Below the pieces are notes generated by a model. That model did not search any database. It was given only the letters and a program-made list of their open reading frames with translations, and was not told the origin of the DNA. A program made the translations under genes and the position numbers. Below are positions 52,189 through 60,414 of a stretch of DNA of 64,000 bases, in pieces. Origin of the DNA: Oscillospiraceae bacterium (GTDB lineage: Bacteria > Bacillota > Clostridia > Oscillospirales > Ruminococcaceae). Position 1 is the first letter of the stretch. Every line of letters begins with the position of its first letter. The stretch covers positions 1 through 64,000 of the forward strand of contig JAFXJT010000004.1 in assembly GCA_017532085.1 (NCBI GenBank). The letters are read 5' to 3'.

Positions 52189-52217
52189 TTGACTTCTTGC
52201 TGCTGCCATGTTATAAT
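52189..52217 (+). promoter_or_regulatory. sigma-A promoter of the small membrane protein gene
   Basis: TTGACT (52189-52194), 17-base spacer, TATAAT (52212-52217). Confidence 0.7.
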
Positions 52218-52252
52218 GAGCTATCTTGATGATAGGTAAGGGGGATTAGCAA

Positions 52253-52768
52253 ATGGATATCAATCGGGAATTTCAATTATCGGAAGAACGACGAATTGCT
52301 CTGTTGAATCGGGTAGATGAGCAGCGCAGCGCCTTTATGATATCATTATATGTAAACGGCGGCGGCGCTGCCTTGCTTACCATTCCTTCTATTCTGGATC
52401 TGTTTTGGTTGATGGATCAGACGCGAAGCCGCAAGGAAGGTTCGATTTTTTTCCTTTGGGTGCTGCTCATTGTTGTTTTTGCCATATTGTTTTGTAAGGG
52501 ATTTCGCAAAACATTCGGTCGCAGCTCCGATTTTGACTGCATTCGCCGCAAGGCATTTTTCTGCGGAACCTTTCGGGTCAGCCAAAAGGAACCCGAATCC
52601 AAAAAGTCGCCCTTTTATGTGCAGGACGAAATGGGCAATCGATATGCCGTTCTGCGCTTTCTGGATTATAAGCACTGTACGGTCAAAGAGCAGATGCTGG
52701 GTGTGTATCTGGACAACGGCAGCCGTTATGCGCTTCCTTTAACGGAAGAAGCGTCGGAACAATGGTGA
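52253..52768 (+). CDS. hypothetical membrane protein
   Basis: 171 residues, not recognised. It has an N-terminal charged segment, two membrane helices (residues ~28-52 and ~63-83) and a C-terminal cytoplasmic-type domain (~95-171) containing CGTFRVSQKE, GNRYAVLRFLDY and GVYLDNGSRYALPL, which looks beta-rich. It has its own promoter and lies between cysE and cysS; GGGGG before the ATG. Confidence 0.65.
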   Translation: MDINREFQLSEERRIALLNRVDEQRSAFMISLYVNGGGAALLTIPSILDLFWLMDQTRSRKEGSIFFLWVLLIVVFAILFCKGFRKTFGRSSDFDCIRRKAFFCGTFRVSQKEPESKKSPFYVQDEMGNRYAVLRFLDYKHCTVKEQMLGVYLDNGSRYALPLTEEASEQW

Positions 52769-52773
52769 TGATA

Positions 52774-52802
52774 TTGACTTTATCAGTCGATTGTGATATA
52801 AT
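52774..52802 (+). promoter_or_regulatory. sigma-A promoter of cysS
   Basis: TTGACT (52774-52779), 17-base spacer, TATAAT (52797-52802). The -10 box is exactly framed by a perfect palindrome (52784-52822). Confidence 0.72.
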
Positions 52803-52822
52803 GACTCTGTCACAATCGACTG
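52784..52822. promoter_or_regulatory. perfect 13-bp inverted repeat framing the cysS -10 box (operator candidate)
   Basis: CAGTCGATTGTGA (52784-52796) is repeated inverted as TCACAATCGACTG (52810-52822). The 13-base centre begins with the TATAAT box and reaches the predicted start site, so the left arm is outside the cysS transcript. This fits a repressor operator better than an attenuator. Read-through RNA from the upstream gene could also fold it as a hairpin, but no T-run follows. Confidence 0.6.
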
Positions 52823-52855
52823 CTATTTGTATCCGAAAGAAAGGACAAATTCACG

Positions 52856-54271
52856 ATGCTGCTTTATAATTCGCTGACAAGACAAAAAGAAGAATTTACA
52901 ACCGTCGAGCAGGGCAAGGTAAAGATGTATACCTGCGGACCTACGGTGTATCATTATGCACATATCGGCAATCTTCGCACCTATATGATGGAGGATGTAC
53001 TGGATAAATATCTGCGCTATATCGGTTATGATGTGCTGCGTGTCATGAATATTACAGATGTGGGACATCTGACTTCGGATGGTGATACCGGCGATGATAA
53101 AATGCTGAAAGGTGCCAAGCGGGAAAAGAAAACCGTAATGGAGATCGCACAATTTTATACCGATGCATTTTTCTCCGATTGCGAAAAGCTGCACATTCGG
53201 CGCCCGGAGGTGGTTGCACCGGCTACCGGCTGCATCGCAGAATTCATCGAGCTGATTACAAAGCTTCTGGAAAAGGGCTATGCCTATGAAGCTGGCGGCA
53301 ACATCTATTTCGACACCTCTAAGCTGGAGCAGTATTATGTCTTCCTCGATTTCAAGGAGGAGGATCTGGAGGTTGGTGTGCGTGAGGGCGTGGATGCCGA
53401 TGATAATAAGCGCAACAAAGCCGATTTTGTACTTTGGTTTACCAAATCCAAATTTGACGATCAAGAACTGAAATGGGAAAGTCCGTGGGGTCTTGGTTAT
53501 CCCGGCTGGCATATCGAGTGTTCGGGGATCAGCATGAAGTATTGCGGCGAAACACTGGATCTGCATTGCGGCGGTATTGACAATGTATTCCCTCATCATA
53601 CCAATGAGATCGCACAAAGTGAAGCATATTTAGGGCATCCATGGTGTAAGCACTGGTTTCATGTGCTGCATCTGAATACCAACAGCGGAAAAATGAGCAA
53701 ATCCAGTGGAGAATTTCTTACAGTTTCGCTGCTGGAAAGCAAGGGATACAGTCCTATGGCCTATCGGTTCTTCTGCTTGCAGTCTCATTATCGGAAATCG
53801 TTGGTATTTACTTATGAAAATCTGGATAACGCTGCATCGGCATATCAAAAGCTGTTGGGCAAACTGCGCACATTATTGGCTGCCCCCACTGAGGCTGTGG
53901 ATGAAGCTGTGAAAGCAGATTACATGAAACAATATCGTGAGGCAATGGATAATGATTTGAATACGGCGCAGGCAATCACAGTGCTGTATGACGTTTTGAA
54001 GGCAGAGACCAATGCTGCAACCAAGCTTGCCTGTATTGCAGAGATGGATCAAGTGCTTTCATTGGGTCTTTTGGAGAATGCCAAGGCATTGTCTGAGGCC
54101 TCCTCCGAAACAGCGGTTCCGGCTGAAGTGCTGGCGCTGGCAGAGGAACGTAAGGCTGCTCGTGCTGCAAAGGATTTTGCAAAGGCAGATGCACTGCGAG
54201 CAGAGATTCAAGCGCTTGGCTGGGAGATCCGGGAAACCAGACAGGGTGTCAGCTTTGAGAAAAAGGCATAA
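52856..54271 (+). CDS. cysS: cysteinyl-tRNA synthetase
   Basis: 471 residues. Class I motifs: the HIGH equivalent is HIGNLRTYM after TCGPTVYHYA; the KMSKS loop is KMSKSSGEF. Zinc-binding residues are in TCGPTVY, WHIECSGIS and the HHTNE block. The C-terminal anticodon domain ends with LAEERKAARAAKDFAKAD, the usual DALR-type helix. Charges tRNA-Cys. Own promoter with a palindrome; AAAGGA before the ATG. Confidence 0.96.
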   Translation: MLLYNSLTRQKEEFTTVEQGKVKMYTCGPTVYHYAHIGNLRTYMMEDVLDKYLRYIGYDVLRVMNITDVGHLTSDGDTGDDKMLKGAKREKKTVMEIAQFYTDAFFSDCEKLHIRRPEVVAPATGCIAEFIELITKLLEKGYAYEAGGNIYFDTSKLEQYYVFLDFKEEDLEVGVREGVDADDNKRNKADFVLWFTKSKFDDQELKWESPWGLGYPGWHIECSGISMKYCGETLDLHCGGIDNVFPHHTNEIAQSEAYLGHPWCKHWFHVLHLNTNSGKMSKSSGEFLTVSLLESKGYSPMAYRFFCLQSHYRKSLVFTYENLDNAASAYQKLLGKLRTLLAAPTEAVDEAVKADYMKQYREAMDNDLNTAQAITVLYDVLKAETNAATKLACIAEMDQVLSLGLLENAKALSEASSETAVPAEVLALAEERKAARAAKDFAKADALRAEIQALGWEIRETRQGVSFEKKA

Positions 54272-54341
54272 CCACAATCATAAAGAGGCGAATCAAGGCG
54301 GATATGCCTAACAAGAATAAAATATCAACCGAACAAAGCGC

Positions 54342-54379
54342 AAAACCCGTGCGGAATCTTATGATTCTGCACGGGTTTT
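54342..54379. terminator. bidirectional terminator
   Basis: AAAACCCGTGCGGAATC (54342-54358) pairs with GATTCTGCACGGGTTTT (54363-54379), 16 of 17 positions, between cysS (+) and the CPBP gene (-). Confidence 0.9.
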
Positions 54380-54400
54380 CTGCATTCAGTGAGTCAATCC

Positions 54401-55291
54401 TTATCCTTGTGTCTGCGGCAGTGCAGCTGCGTTCTGCTGTTTGTGATCTCGGAGCATAAGGATCAGAAATACAAAGCAGATCAGAAATGTGGGGATGGAT
54501 AAAATCAGCTGCTGCGGGATGGTAGGGACAAACTCTTCGGAAATGCCGTTTAGGAAAAGCTGAGCGGTGATCGAACCGCCATTGTTGACCATGGCATGAA
54601 AAATTGCCGCAGGATAAATAGAGCCTGTCTTTTTGGTCAGCCACATCAGCACCATACCCCAGAAGGTACACATCACACACATGGCAAGGATACCAAGATA
54701 AGGGTATCCTGCATAATCGGTACCAAAGTTATGTCCTTCCACAGTCAGCTCGGCGTGCCAGAGTCCCCAGATGATACCGCCGACCACAACGGTTCCTGTC
54801 GTGCCGATCAGCGGCTCCATCTTTTGATTCATATAGCCTCGCCAGCCAAATTCTTCCCCGAAGGTATTGAAAGCAATCAGCGGAGAGGTGCTCAGAATCA
54901 GGATCAGCGTACTGATAGATTCTTGCCATGTGAAAGACTGCCCCAGATCAGAGAAGTCACCGTTGCCGTAAACCAGTGTTGCCAGTATGCCTTGCGGAAT
55001 ACTCATGACACTGACCAGCAATATGGCAATCAAGTAGTATTTCAGGTTTCCCTTCAGCCGCAGATGCAGCATACTGTCGTGCCAGCCCTCATTGGTGAGT
55101 TTTCGGGTAATGACATTTGCCAGCGCAGGGCCGTAGCCCACAAACCAGAACAATACGGGCATTTTGTTGGTCTCAAACCATTCATGATAGCCAAACAGCT
55201 GATTGAACAGGATCGCAGGAATCCATGAAAGGGCAAATGCAAGCAGCAGGAAGATAACCAGTCGTTTTGCTTCGAGCTTTTTATTTATCAT
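54401..55291 (-). CDS. CPBP-family intramembrane metalloprotease
   Basis: 296 residues with about eight membrane helices. CPBP (Abi/Rce1-like) motifs: FGEEFGWRGYM (motif 1, Glu-Glu and Arg), WGLWHAEL (motif 2, His) and IFHAMVNN (motif 3, His and Asn). Family members process prenylated or bacteriocin-type peptides or confer self-immunity, or act in membrane-protein turnover. It is the last gene of a GntR-ABC exporter operon, overlapping the permease gene by 11 bases, which suggests a joint role in envelope stress or peptide resistance. Confidence 0.88.
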   Translation of the reverse strand: MINKKLEAKRLVIFLLLAFALSWIPAILFNQLFGYHEWFETNKMPVLFWFVGYGPALANVITRKLTNEGWHDSMLHLRLKGNLKYYLIAILLVSVMSIPQGILATLVYGNGDFSDLGQSFTWQESISTLILILSTSPLIAFNTFGEEFGWRGYMNQKMEPLIGTTGTVVVGGIIWGLWHAELTVEGHNFGTDYAGYPYLGILAMCVMCTFWGMVLMWLTKKTGSIYPAAIFHAMVNNGGSITAQLFLNGISEEFVPTIPQQLILSIPTFLICFVFLILMLRDHKQQNAAALPQTQG

Positions 55292-56882
55292 ATGCGGCCA
55301 CTCCCTTCATGAACAGTCTGCACGATATTTTGTAAGACAGCATATATGCCGCCAGTACAATGATCGGGCAAACGCTGACAAGCAGCATCAAGGTACCATT
55401 TGCCTCGCCGTGAAACAGTTTGATGAGCACTTCCATAATCATATCTGAAATACTCGCAGGCAGCAATGCAAATCCAACGACCGCAACAGAAACCAACGCC
55501 ATCATGACCCACAACTTTATGGTATTGCCCTTTTTAGCTCCAAAACGTATCATAAAAGGGATATCAATGGCAGTGAAAAACAGCAGTGCAAAAAAGATTG
55601 CCAATACAATGTTATTCATGCTTTCGGCTTCTGTGCCAAGCAGCGCATATTGCAGGGTATTCATAATGCTGTTGGTAAAAATCCACGCTACCATGTACAG
55701 ACCGTTCATGGCAAAGCACAGCACATATTTATAGTACAGAAACCCCTTGATGCCTTTGGGCATGGCAACAATGAAATATGCCCATAGCTTTTTGTCATCC
55801 CCTATAAATATGCTTGTCAGCACGCCGCTTGCGATAAAATAGCCGATAGCAAGGGTAATGAATGTCATCAGTTTGCCGGTTATCACTTCTTGATAGCTTG
55901 CCTCAAAATTTTCTCTGTTGAAGGCAAAGGCTAATGCAACAACGAGCACAGCAAACAGCATCAGACCCATGGGTAGTATTGCTGCCAGAAGGATATGGTA
56001 CCGATTCTGTTTGATTTCCTTGTAGAGAAGACCGGTAGGTTCATTATGTGCACGGGAAATGAGTGCCGTATTTTCGATCTTTTTTGTTTTCGCTTTCTTC
56101 GTACCGGCTGCTGTACCATAGGCGAAACGGAACCGGTAATACACAACGGCAAAATGTATCGCAATCAGCGCAAGGGTCAGAGGAATCAGCCAAAATAACA
56201 TAGTGGGAGTTAGCTTTTCAAAGATGTCAAACCCTTCTGAAAAATGCTCCTCAAAATAAACTGCGGTGAAGTCTTTTATGCCGAAACCGCTTTTTATGAT
56301 GATGATCACACCGGTTAGCGCCATCAGTCCCAAGGTTACCCAGCCTGCACGCTCGGCATATTTTTTCAGTTCATCCATGCTTCTTGCCGCAAGTGCAAAA
56401 AACTCGTTGATGATTGTAGGGACCAGCATGAAATCCAGAGCAAGAAACAGCAGCGTAATATAGCTGATGCGGAAGGGAACGTCCATAAAGGCGCAGAATC
56501 CGATAATATTGAGAACAGCGGCGACCATGCCTGCGGCGGTCAGGATGGATAAGCGCACGATTCTGACCAAAGCACGATCAAATGGCGTGATGGGTAATCC
56601 ATAGGAATACGTCAGCCAGCCTGCATTCAGATCGGATTTGAACACCTCATCCTGACCAAGCCCGACCATAACACCGATGAGCGCGGTATATAGAATGGCG
56701 GTGTTCACCAGAAAATCATGTGCGTTTGCGATTGCTTCCGCACCTTCAAGGTGATCGAAAGGAACTGAAAAAAGCATAACCCACATCATTCCGACAAAAA
56801 GAACCAGCAGCCCGGCTCTCAGGATATTACCCTTTCTGCAAATCCGCATTTCACGGTACAGCAGGGAACGGAATTTTGTCAT
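55281..56882 (-). CDS. ABC exporter permease (ABC-2 type)
   Basis: 533 residues from the ATG at 56882, which overlaps the ATPase stop as TGATG; GGGAG lies eight bases upstream. About twelve membrane helices in two halves joined by a basic loop (residues ~265-300, KKAKTKKIEN). The N-terminal FRSLLYREMRICRKGNILR amphipathic helix is typical of ABC-2 permeases. It is the membrane partner of the ATPase encoded just upstream. Cargo is unknown; related operons respond to cell-wall-active agents. Confidence 0.82.
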   Translation of the reverse strand: MTKFRSLLYREMRICRKGNILRAGLLVLFVGMMWVMLFSVPFDHLEGAEAIANAHDFLVNTAILYTALIGVMVGLGQDEVFKSDLNAGWLTYSYGLPITPFDRALVRIVRLSILTAAGMVAAVLNIIGFCAFMDVPFRISYITLLFLALDFMLVPTIINEFFALAARSMDELKKYAERAGWVTLGLMALTGVIIIIKSGFGIKDFTAVYFEEHFSEGFDIFEKLTPTMLFWLIPLTLALIAIHFAVVYYRFRFAYGTAAGTKKAKTKKIENTALISRAHNEPTGLLYKEIKQNRYHILLAAILPMGLMLFAVLVVALAFAFNRENFEASYQEVITGKLMTFITLAIGYFIASGVLTSIFIGDDKKLWAYFIVAMPKGIKGFLYYKYVLCFAMNGLYMVAWIFTNSIMNTLQYALLGTEAESMNNIVLAIFFALLFFTAIDIPFMIRFGAKKGNTIKLWVMMALVSVAVVGFALLPASISDMIMEVLIKLFHGEANGTLMLLVSVCPIIVLAAYMLSYKISCRLFMKGVAAYDK

Positions 56883-57760
56883 CATGACCACTCCCTTTCG
56901 CCCTTATGTACATAGTAGAGCATAATATCGTCAAGACTTGCAGGATCTATGATGGCACCGCTGTATTTGCAGGCAGCGGCATTGCGGTCGGTTACCATAA
57001 TCTCTGCACCGAAATGATTGGTGCGGATGCTGACAACATCTGCCATATCAATATTCTGTGCATCTTCCTTGCTGCATTTGATAATACCATGGGCTTCAAG
57101 GATCTCGTCCTTATAGCCTGTCAGCAATATGTTGCCTTTATCGATAAATGCCACACTGTCTGCAATTTTTTCAAGGTCAGATGTAATGTGTGAGGACATC
57201 AGAATGGAACGCTCTCCATCTTGCAGATATTCCATAAAGAGATGCAATATCTCATCACGCACCACAGGATCAAGACCTGTTGTGGCTTCATCCATTACAA
57301 GCAGCTCTGCATTGTGCGAGAGCGCACAGGCAATCTGCAATTTCATTTTCATACCCTTGGAAAACTGTCCGATCTTCTTCTTTACAGGCAGCTGAAACCG
57401 CTCTAAATACTTCGCATATGCGGCATTATCCCATGCAGGATACAGGCCCTCAAAGATGCGAGCCATATCCTTTGCATTGAAGAGATCGTGGAACGGCAGC
57501 TCATCAAAGACCACAGCGATACGCTTTTTGATCTCAGTTTCATCTCTGATATGATCAAGTCCGAGCAGTTTGATTTCGCCTTCGTCAATATTTGTGATGT
57601 TCAGCAAACTGCGGATTGTAGTTGTCTTGCCCGCACCGTTCTGTCCGATAAAGCCCATGATACTGCCTTTTGGCACAGTAAAGCTGACATGGTCCAGCGT
57701 AAAGCCTTCATATCGTTTGGTGACACCCGAAAGCGAAATTGCATTTTCGTATGGAATCAT
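56882..57760 (-). CDS. ABC exporter ATP-binding protein
   Basis: 292 residues. Walker A GQNGAGKTTTIRSL at ~38-51, Q-loop region AVVFDELPF (D in place of the usual Q), signature FSKGMKMKLQI, Walker B LLVMDEATTGLD and switch His in MSSHI. A C-terminal ~75-residue extension is present, as in YtrB-like subunits. It starts one base after the GntR stop and ends overlapping the permease start, so all are one transcript. Confidence 0.93.
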   Translation of the reverse strand: MIPYENAISLSGVTKRYEGFTLDHVSFTVPKGSIMGFIGQNGAGKTTTIRSLLNITNIDEGEIKLLGLDHIRDETEIKKRIAVVFDELPFHDLFNAKDMARIFEGLYPAWDNAAYAKYLERFQLPVKKKIGQFSKGMKMKLQIACALSHNAELLVMDEATTGLDPVVRDEILHLFMEYLQDGERSILMSSHITSDLEKIADSVAFIDKGNILLTGYKDEILEAHGIIKCSKEDAQNIDMADVVSIRTNHFGAEIMVTDRNAAACKYSGAIIDPASLDDIMLYYVHKGEREWS

Positions 57761-57761
57761 G

Positions 57762-58136
57762 TTATTCCCCTCCGTTTACAAGATCGAGCAACTCGTGAAG
57801 TTCCTTCATTGTGATACCGCATTTGCGAGCTGTATCACCTGCTTCCATGAACAGAGATTCAATACGCTTAATCTGTTCTTCACGATATAGCTCCAGATTT
57901 TGTGCCTTGACAAAAGACCCTTTGCCGGTATAGCTTTCGATAAAGCCATCACGTTCCAGTTCTTCATAGGCACGCTTTGTGGTCATGAAGCTGATACGGA
58001 GTTCTGTTGCGAGATTTCGCATGGAGGGCAGTGCTTCGCCCTCTTTGAGCTTTCCTTCCAGTATCAGTGTTTTGATCTGATTTGCGATCTGCAGATAGAT
58101 CGGTTCACCCGATGCGTTGCTGATGTTGATATTCAT
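57762..58136 (-). CDS. GntR-family (YtrA-type) transcriptional regulator
   Basis: 124 residues from the ATG at 58136; the open frame runs further back but crosses the promoter. Winged helix: PIYLQIANQIKTLILEGKLK then EALPSMRNLATELRISFMTT and RAYEELERDGFIESYTGKGSF. The short C-terminal helical tail (~80-124) identifies the YtrA subfamily, dimeric repressors of ABC exporter operons that respond to cell-envelope antibiotics. It is the first gene of the operon, with an operator-like palindrome at its promoter, so autoregulation is likely. Confidence 0.9.
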   Translation of the reverse strand: MNINISNASGEPIYLQIANQIKTLILEGKLKEGEALPSMRNLATELRISFMTTKRAYEELERDGFIESYTGKGSFVKAQNLELYREEQIKRIESLFMEAGDTARKCGITMKELHELLDLVNGGE

Positions 58137-58195
58137 AAATGTGCACACTCCAAAGATATCGCTTTCCTGCCTTCCGGACGGCATGGAAAGTCTAA

Positions 58196-58220
58196 ATTGT
58201 ATAATCCTTATATATACAAT
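58196..58220. promoter_or_regulatory. YtrA-type operator candidate
   Basis: Perfect inverted repeat ATTGTATA (58196-58203), 9-base centre, TATACAAT (58213-58220), lying across the -10 end and start site of the GntR operon promoter; probable self-regulation site. Confidence 0.65.
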
Positions 58221-58247
58221 TATATCATCGGTGTTACACTTTGTCAA
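58219..58247 (-). promoter_or_regulatory. sigma-A promoter of the GntR-ABC-CPBP operon
   Basis: On the minus strand TTGACA (58247-58242), 17-base spacer, TATAAT (58224-58219); full consensus. Confidence 0.82.
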
Positions 58248-58295
58248 GAGGGAAAATGAAAAAAAGTGAAATCCTACTGCTTCCGGCATAAAAAG

Positions 58296-58336
58296 AAACC
58301 CGAAAGGGGTGCATATCAGTGCAGCCTTTCGGGTTT
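58296..58336 (-). terminator. terminator of the DMT transporter gene
   Basis: AAACCCGAAAGG (58296-58307) pairs with CCTTTCGGGTTT (58325-58336); on the minus strand CTTTTTAT follows. Confidence 0.75.
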
Positions 58337-58406
58337 CCTATTGCTTATTATTTTTCTTTATTCAGGATCACAGACCAAGCGGATCGTTCTTTTGGGAAAT
58401 GCGGCA

Positions 58407-58844
58407 TTACATACTATACCAAAGCACACCGGCTGCTGAAAGCAGCAAAGCGCATAGTTTTTGCCACGAAAACGGTTCGCTTTCCGAGGTGAATAATCCC
58501 AGCACAGAAATCAGATATGCTGCGCTTAACTGTGCGATTACAATGATTAGCTCCGCACGGGCTGTGCCCAAGCTGCGAATGCCATAAACCACAGTGCCTG
58601 TAATGGCAGCACCTAACGCTCCGCTTAACAGCAAATAACGTGGTGTAGTATGAAACAGCGACGAAAAGCTTCCTTCTTTGCCGGTGCAATACCATAGTAT
58701 CATACAGACCATTGCTGCGGTCAATGAAACAAATGCGCCGGTTGGCCAAAGTCCTGCATTTTTTGAAATCCCCGTATTGAATACACCCTGGACGCTCATG
58801 AGCACACCCGAACAGATGGCAATCAGTACACCGATCCATACCAT
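58407..58844 (-). CDS. YdcZ/DUF606-type DMT transporter, five-helix
   Basis: 145 residues from the ATG at 58844, behind GGAGGG; the upstream extension of the frame is not homologous. Five membrane helices, starting VWIGVLIAICSGVLMSVQGV, with ALGAAITGTVVYGI and the ELIIVIAQLSAAYLISVLG helix: the half-size drug/metabolite transporter form, which works as a dimer. Substrate unknown. Divergent from dinB. Confidence 0.85.
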   Translation of the reverse strand: MVWIGVLIAICSGVLMSVQGVFNTGISKNAGLWPTGAFVSLTAAMVCMILWYCTGKEGSFSSLFHTTPRYLLLSGALGAAITGTVVYGIRSLGTARAELIIVIAQLSAAYLISVLGLFTSESEPFSWQKLCALLLSAAGVLWYSM

Positions 58845-58941
58845 AATATCCGCCCTCCATTTTTTTGTTTGGTTCTCTATGGATTTTGCCCGAAGGGTTC
58901 TTGGATATGTGAAAAAAAGATCCCACCCCATGAATTTCCTC

Positions 58942-58969
58942 TTGACAATGTGAACATTTGTGCTATAAT
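58942..58969 (+). promoter_or_regulatory. sigma-A promoter of dinB
   Basis: TTGACA (58942-58947), 16-base spacer, TATAAT (58964-58969). LexA boxes lie in the spacer and directly downstream. Confidence 0.75.
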
Positions 58970-58998
58970 AATAGAACAGATGTTCGGAACAAATGTTC
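58952..58998. promoter_or_regulatory. LexA (SOS) box array at dinB
   Basis: Two perfect Firmicutes SOS boxes of the form GAAC-N4-GTTC: GAACAGATGTTC (58974-58985) and GAACAAATGTTC (58987-58998), one base apart, plus a one-mismatch copy GAACATTTGTGC (58952-58963) inside the promoter spacer. This predicts tight LexA repression and DNA-damage induction. Confidence 0.88.
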
Positions 58999-59018
58999 CG
59001 TTGTAGAGGAGGCACAAC

Positions 59019-60251
59019 ATGGAGCGCATCATTCTGCACAGCGATTGCAATAGCTTTTATGCTTCGGTAGAATGCAGAAATCATCCCGAATTAAAAGGAA
59101 AACCGGTAGCGGTAGCAGGCTCAGTGGAGGATCGGCATGGCATTATACTGGCAAAAACTCCGGAGGCGGCAAAATATGGCGTCAAAACGGCAGAAGCGAT
59201 TTGGCAGGCAAAGCAAAAATGTCCGGATCTGATTCTGGTGCCGCCGCATTTTCGGGAATATGTTGCAATCTCCAAACAGCTTCGTGCCTTTTATGATACA
59301 CTCACAGATCGTGTGGAGCCCTTTGGATTGGATGAATGCTGGTTGGATTTAACCGGTTGTCCCTGTGGTGGTGTGGAGGCTGCCGAACGGATTCGTGCAT
59401 ATGCCAAGGAAGCCATCGGCATCACCGTTTCGGTGGGTGTCAGTTTCAACAAGATTTTTGCCAAACTGGGAAGCGATCTGAAAAAGCCGGATGCGGTTAC
59501 TGTGATTCAAGCATCGGATTTCAAAGAAAAGCTCTGGCATTTGCCGGTATCGGATCTGCTGTTTGTAGGACGTGCAACCACAGCAAAGCTTGCTCGGTAT
59601 CATATCCATACCATTGGACAGTTGGCACAGACAGCACCGGATACACTGCGGATATGGTTTGGAAAAAACGGCGAACAGCTCTGGAGATTTGCCAATGGCT
59701 TAGATCGCAGTCCTGTGGATGAGGCGGCTGCAGATACGATCAAAAGCATCGGCAACGGCTGTACACCGTATCGGGATTTGGCATCTTCGGAAGATGTGCG
59801 GATGATGCTGTATCATCTTTCGGAGCAGGTGACAAGAAGGATGCGGCAGCTACAGAAAAAAACATTGTGTGTTCGACTCAGTGTCCGGTATCCTTCCATG
59901 GAATGTCATTCAATGCAGAAAAAGCTTTCACAGCCTGCGGGACGCACGCCGCAAATTGCAGAGACCGCATGGGATTTGTTTTGCCGCCGGAACAGATCCG
60001 GTCATATACAGACAGAGCCGATCCGTGCATTAACGGTGACTGTTGCGGATTTGATTCCTTCCGATGAAGGATTTTGCTGCTCATTGCTGGAGGATCCGGA
60101 GCAGGTTCTTCGTCTGGAGCATCTGGATTCAGCGGTCGATAAGCTGAAGAATCGCTATGGAGAACAGATTGTGCAGCGAGGAATTGTGCTGCGGGATCCT
60201 CGGTGCTGCGGTATGGATCCTGCTTTCCCGAAGCCCTTTTCCTCGGCATGA
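59019..60251 (+). CDS. dinB: Y-family DNA polymerase IV
   Basis: 410 residues. Palm catalytic residues: HSDCNSFYASVE at the N-terminus and FGLDECWLDLTG around residue 105. Fingers region AGSVEDRHGIILAKTPEAAK; thumb VGVSFNKIFAKLGSD then the DLLFVGRATTAKL helix-hairpin-helix; little-finger domain ~240-350. It carries out translesion synthesis with low fidelity. GAGGAGG before the ATG. The upstream double LexA box marks it as an SOS gene. Confidence 0.93.
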   Translation: MERIILHSDCNSFYASVECRNHPELKGKPVAVAGSVEDRHGIILAKTPEAAKYGVKTAEAIWQAKQKCPDLILVPPHFREYVAISKQLRAFYDTLTDRVEPFGLDECWLDLTGCPCGGVEAAERIRAYAKEAIGITVSVGVSFNKIFAKLGSDLKKPDAVTVIQASDFKEKLWHLPVSDLLFVGRATTAKLARYHIHTIGQLAQTAPDTLRIWFGKNGEQLWRFANGLDRSPVDEAAADTIKSIGNGCTPYRDLASSEDVRMMLYHLSEQVTRRMRQLQKKTLCVRLSVRYPSMECHSMQKKLSQPAGRTPQIAETAWDLFCRRNRSGHIQTEPIRALTVTVADLIPSDEGFCCSLLEDPEQVLRLEHLDSAVDKLKNRYGEQIVQRGIVLRDPRCCGMDPAFPKPFSSA

Positions 60252-60335
60252 TGCTGCATAAGGATGGGAATTGACAAAATCAGTAAGAATTTGTGAGTTC
60301 TCGCTGCGGCAGATAGGACTTTTTTCAAATAACTA

Positions 60336-60364
60336 TTGCGTAATTGCGGTTTTTATGATATACT
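60336..60364 (+). promoter_or_regulatory. sigma-A promoter of the decarboxylase-pstA-holB-ricT series
   Basis: TTGCGT (60336-60341), 17-base spacer, TATACT (60359-60364). Confidence 0.6.
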
Positions 60365-60414
60365 GATAGAGTGGATTTTTACAACCAATCACAGGAAAGG
60401 CGGTATGCAAGTCC

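Noticed and set aside
52803..52855. T-box leader before cysS
   Set aside because: The leader is only about 50 bases and lacks the T-box sequence and terminator pair.
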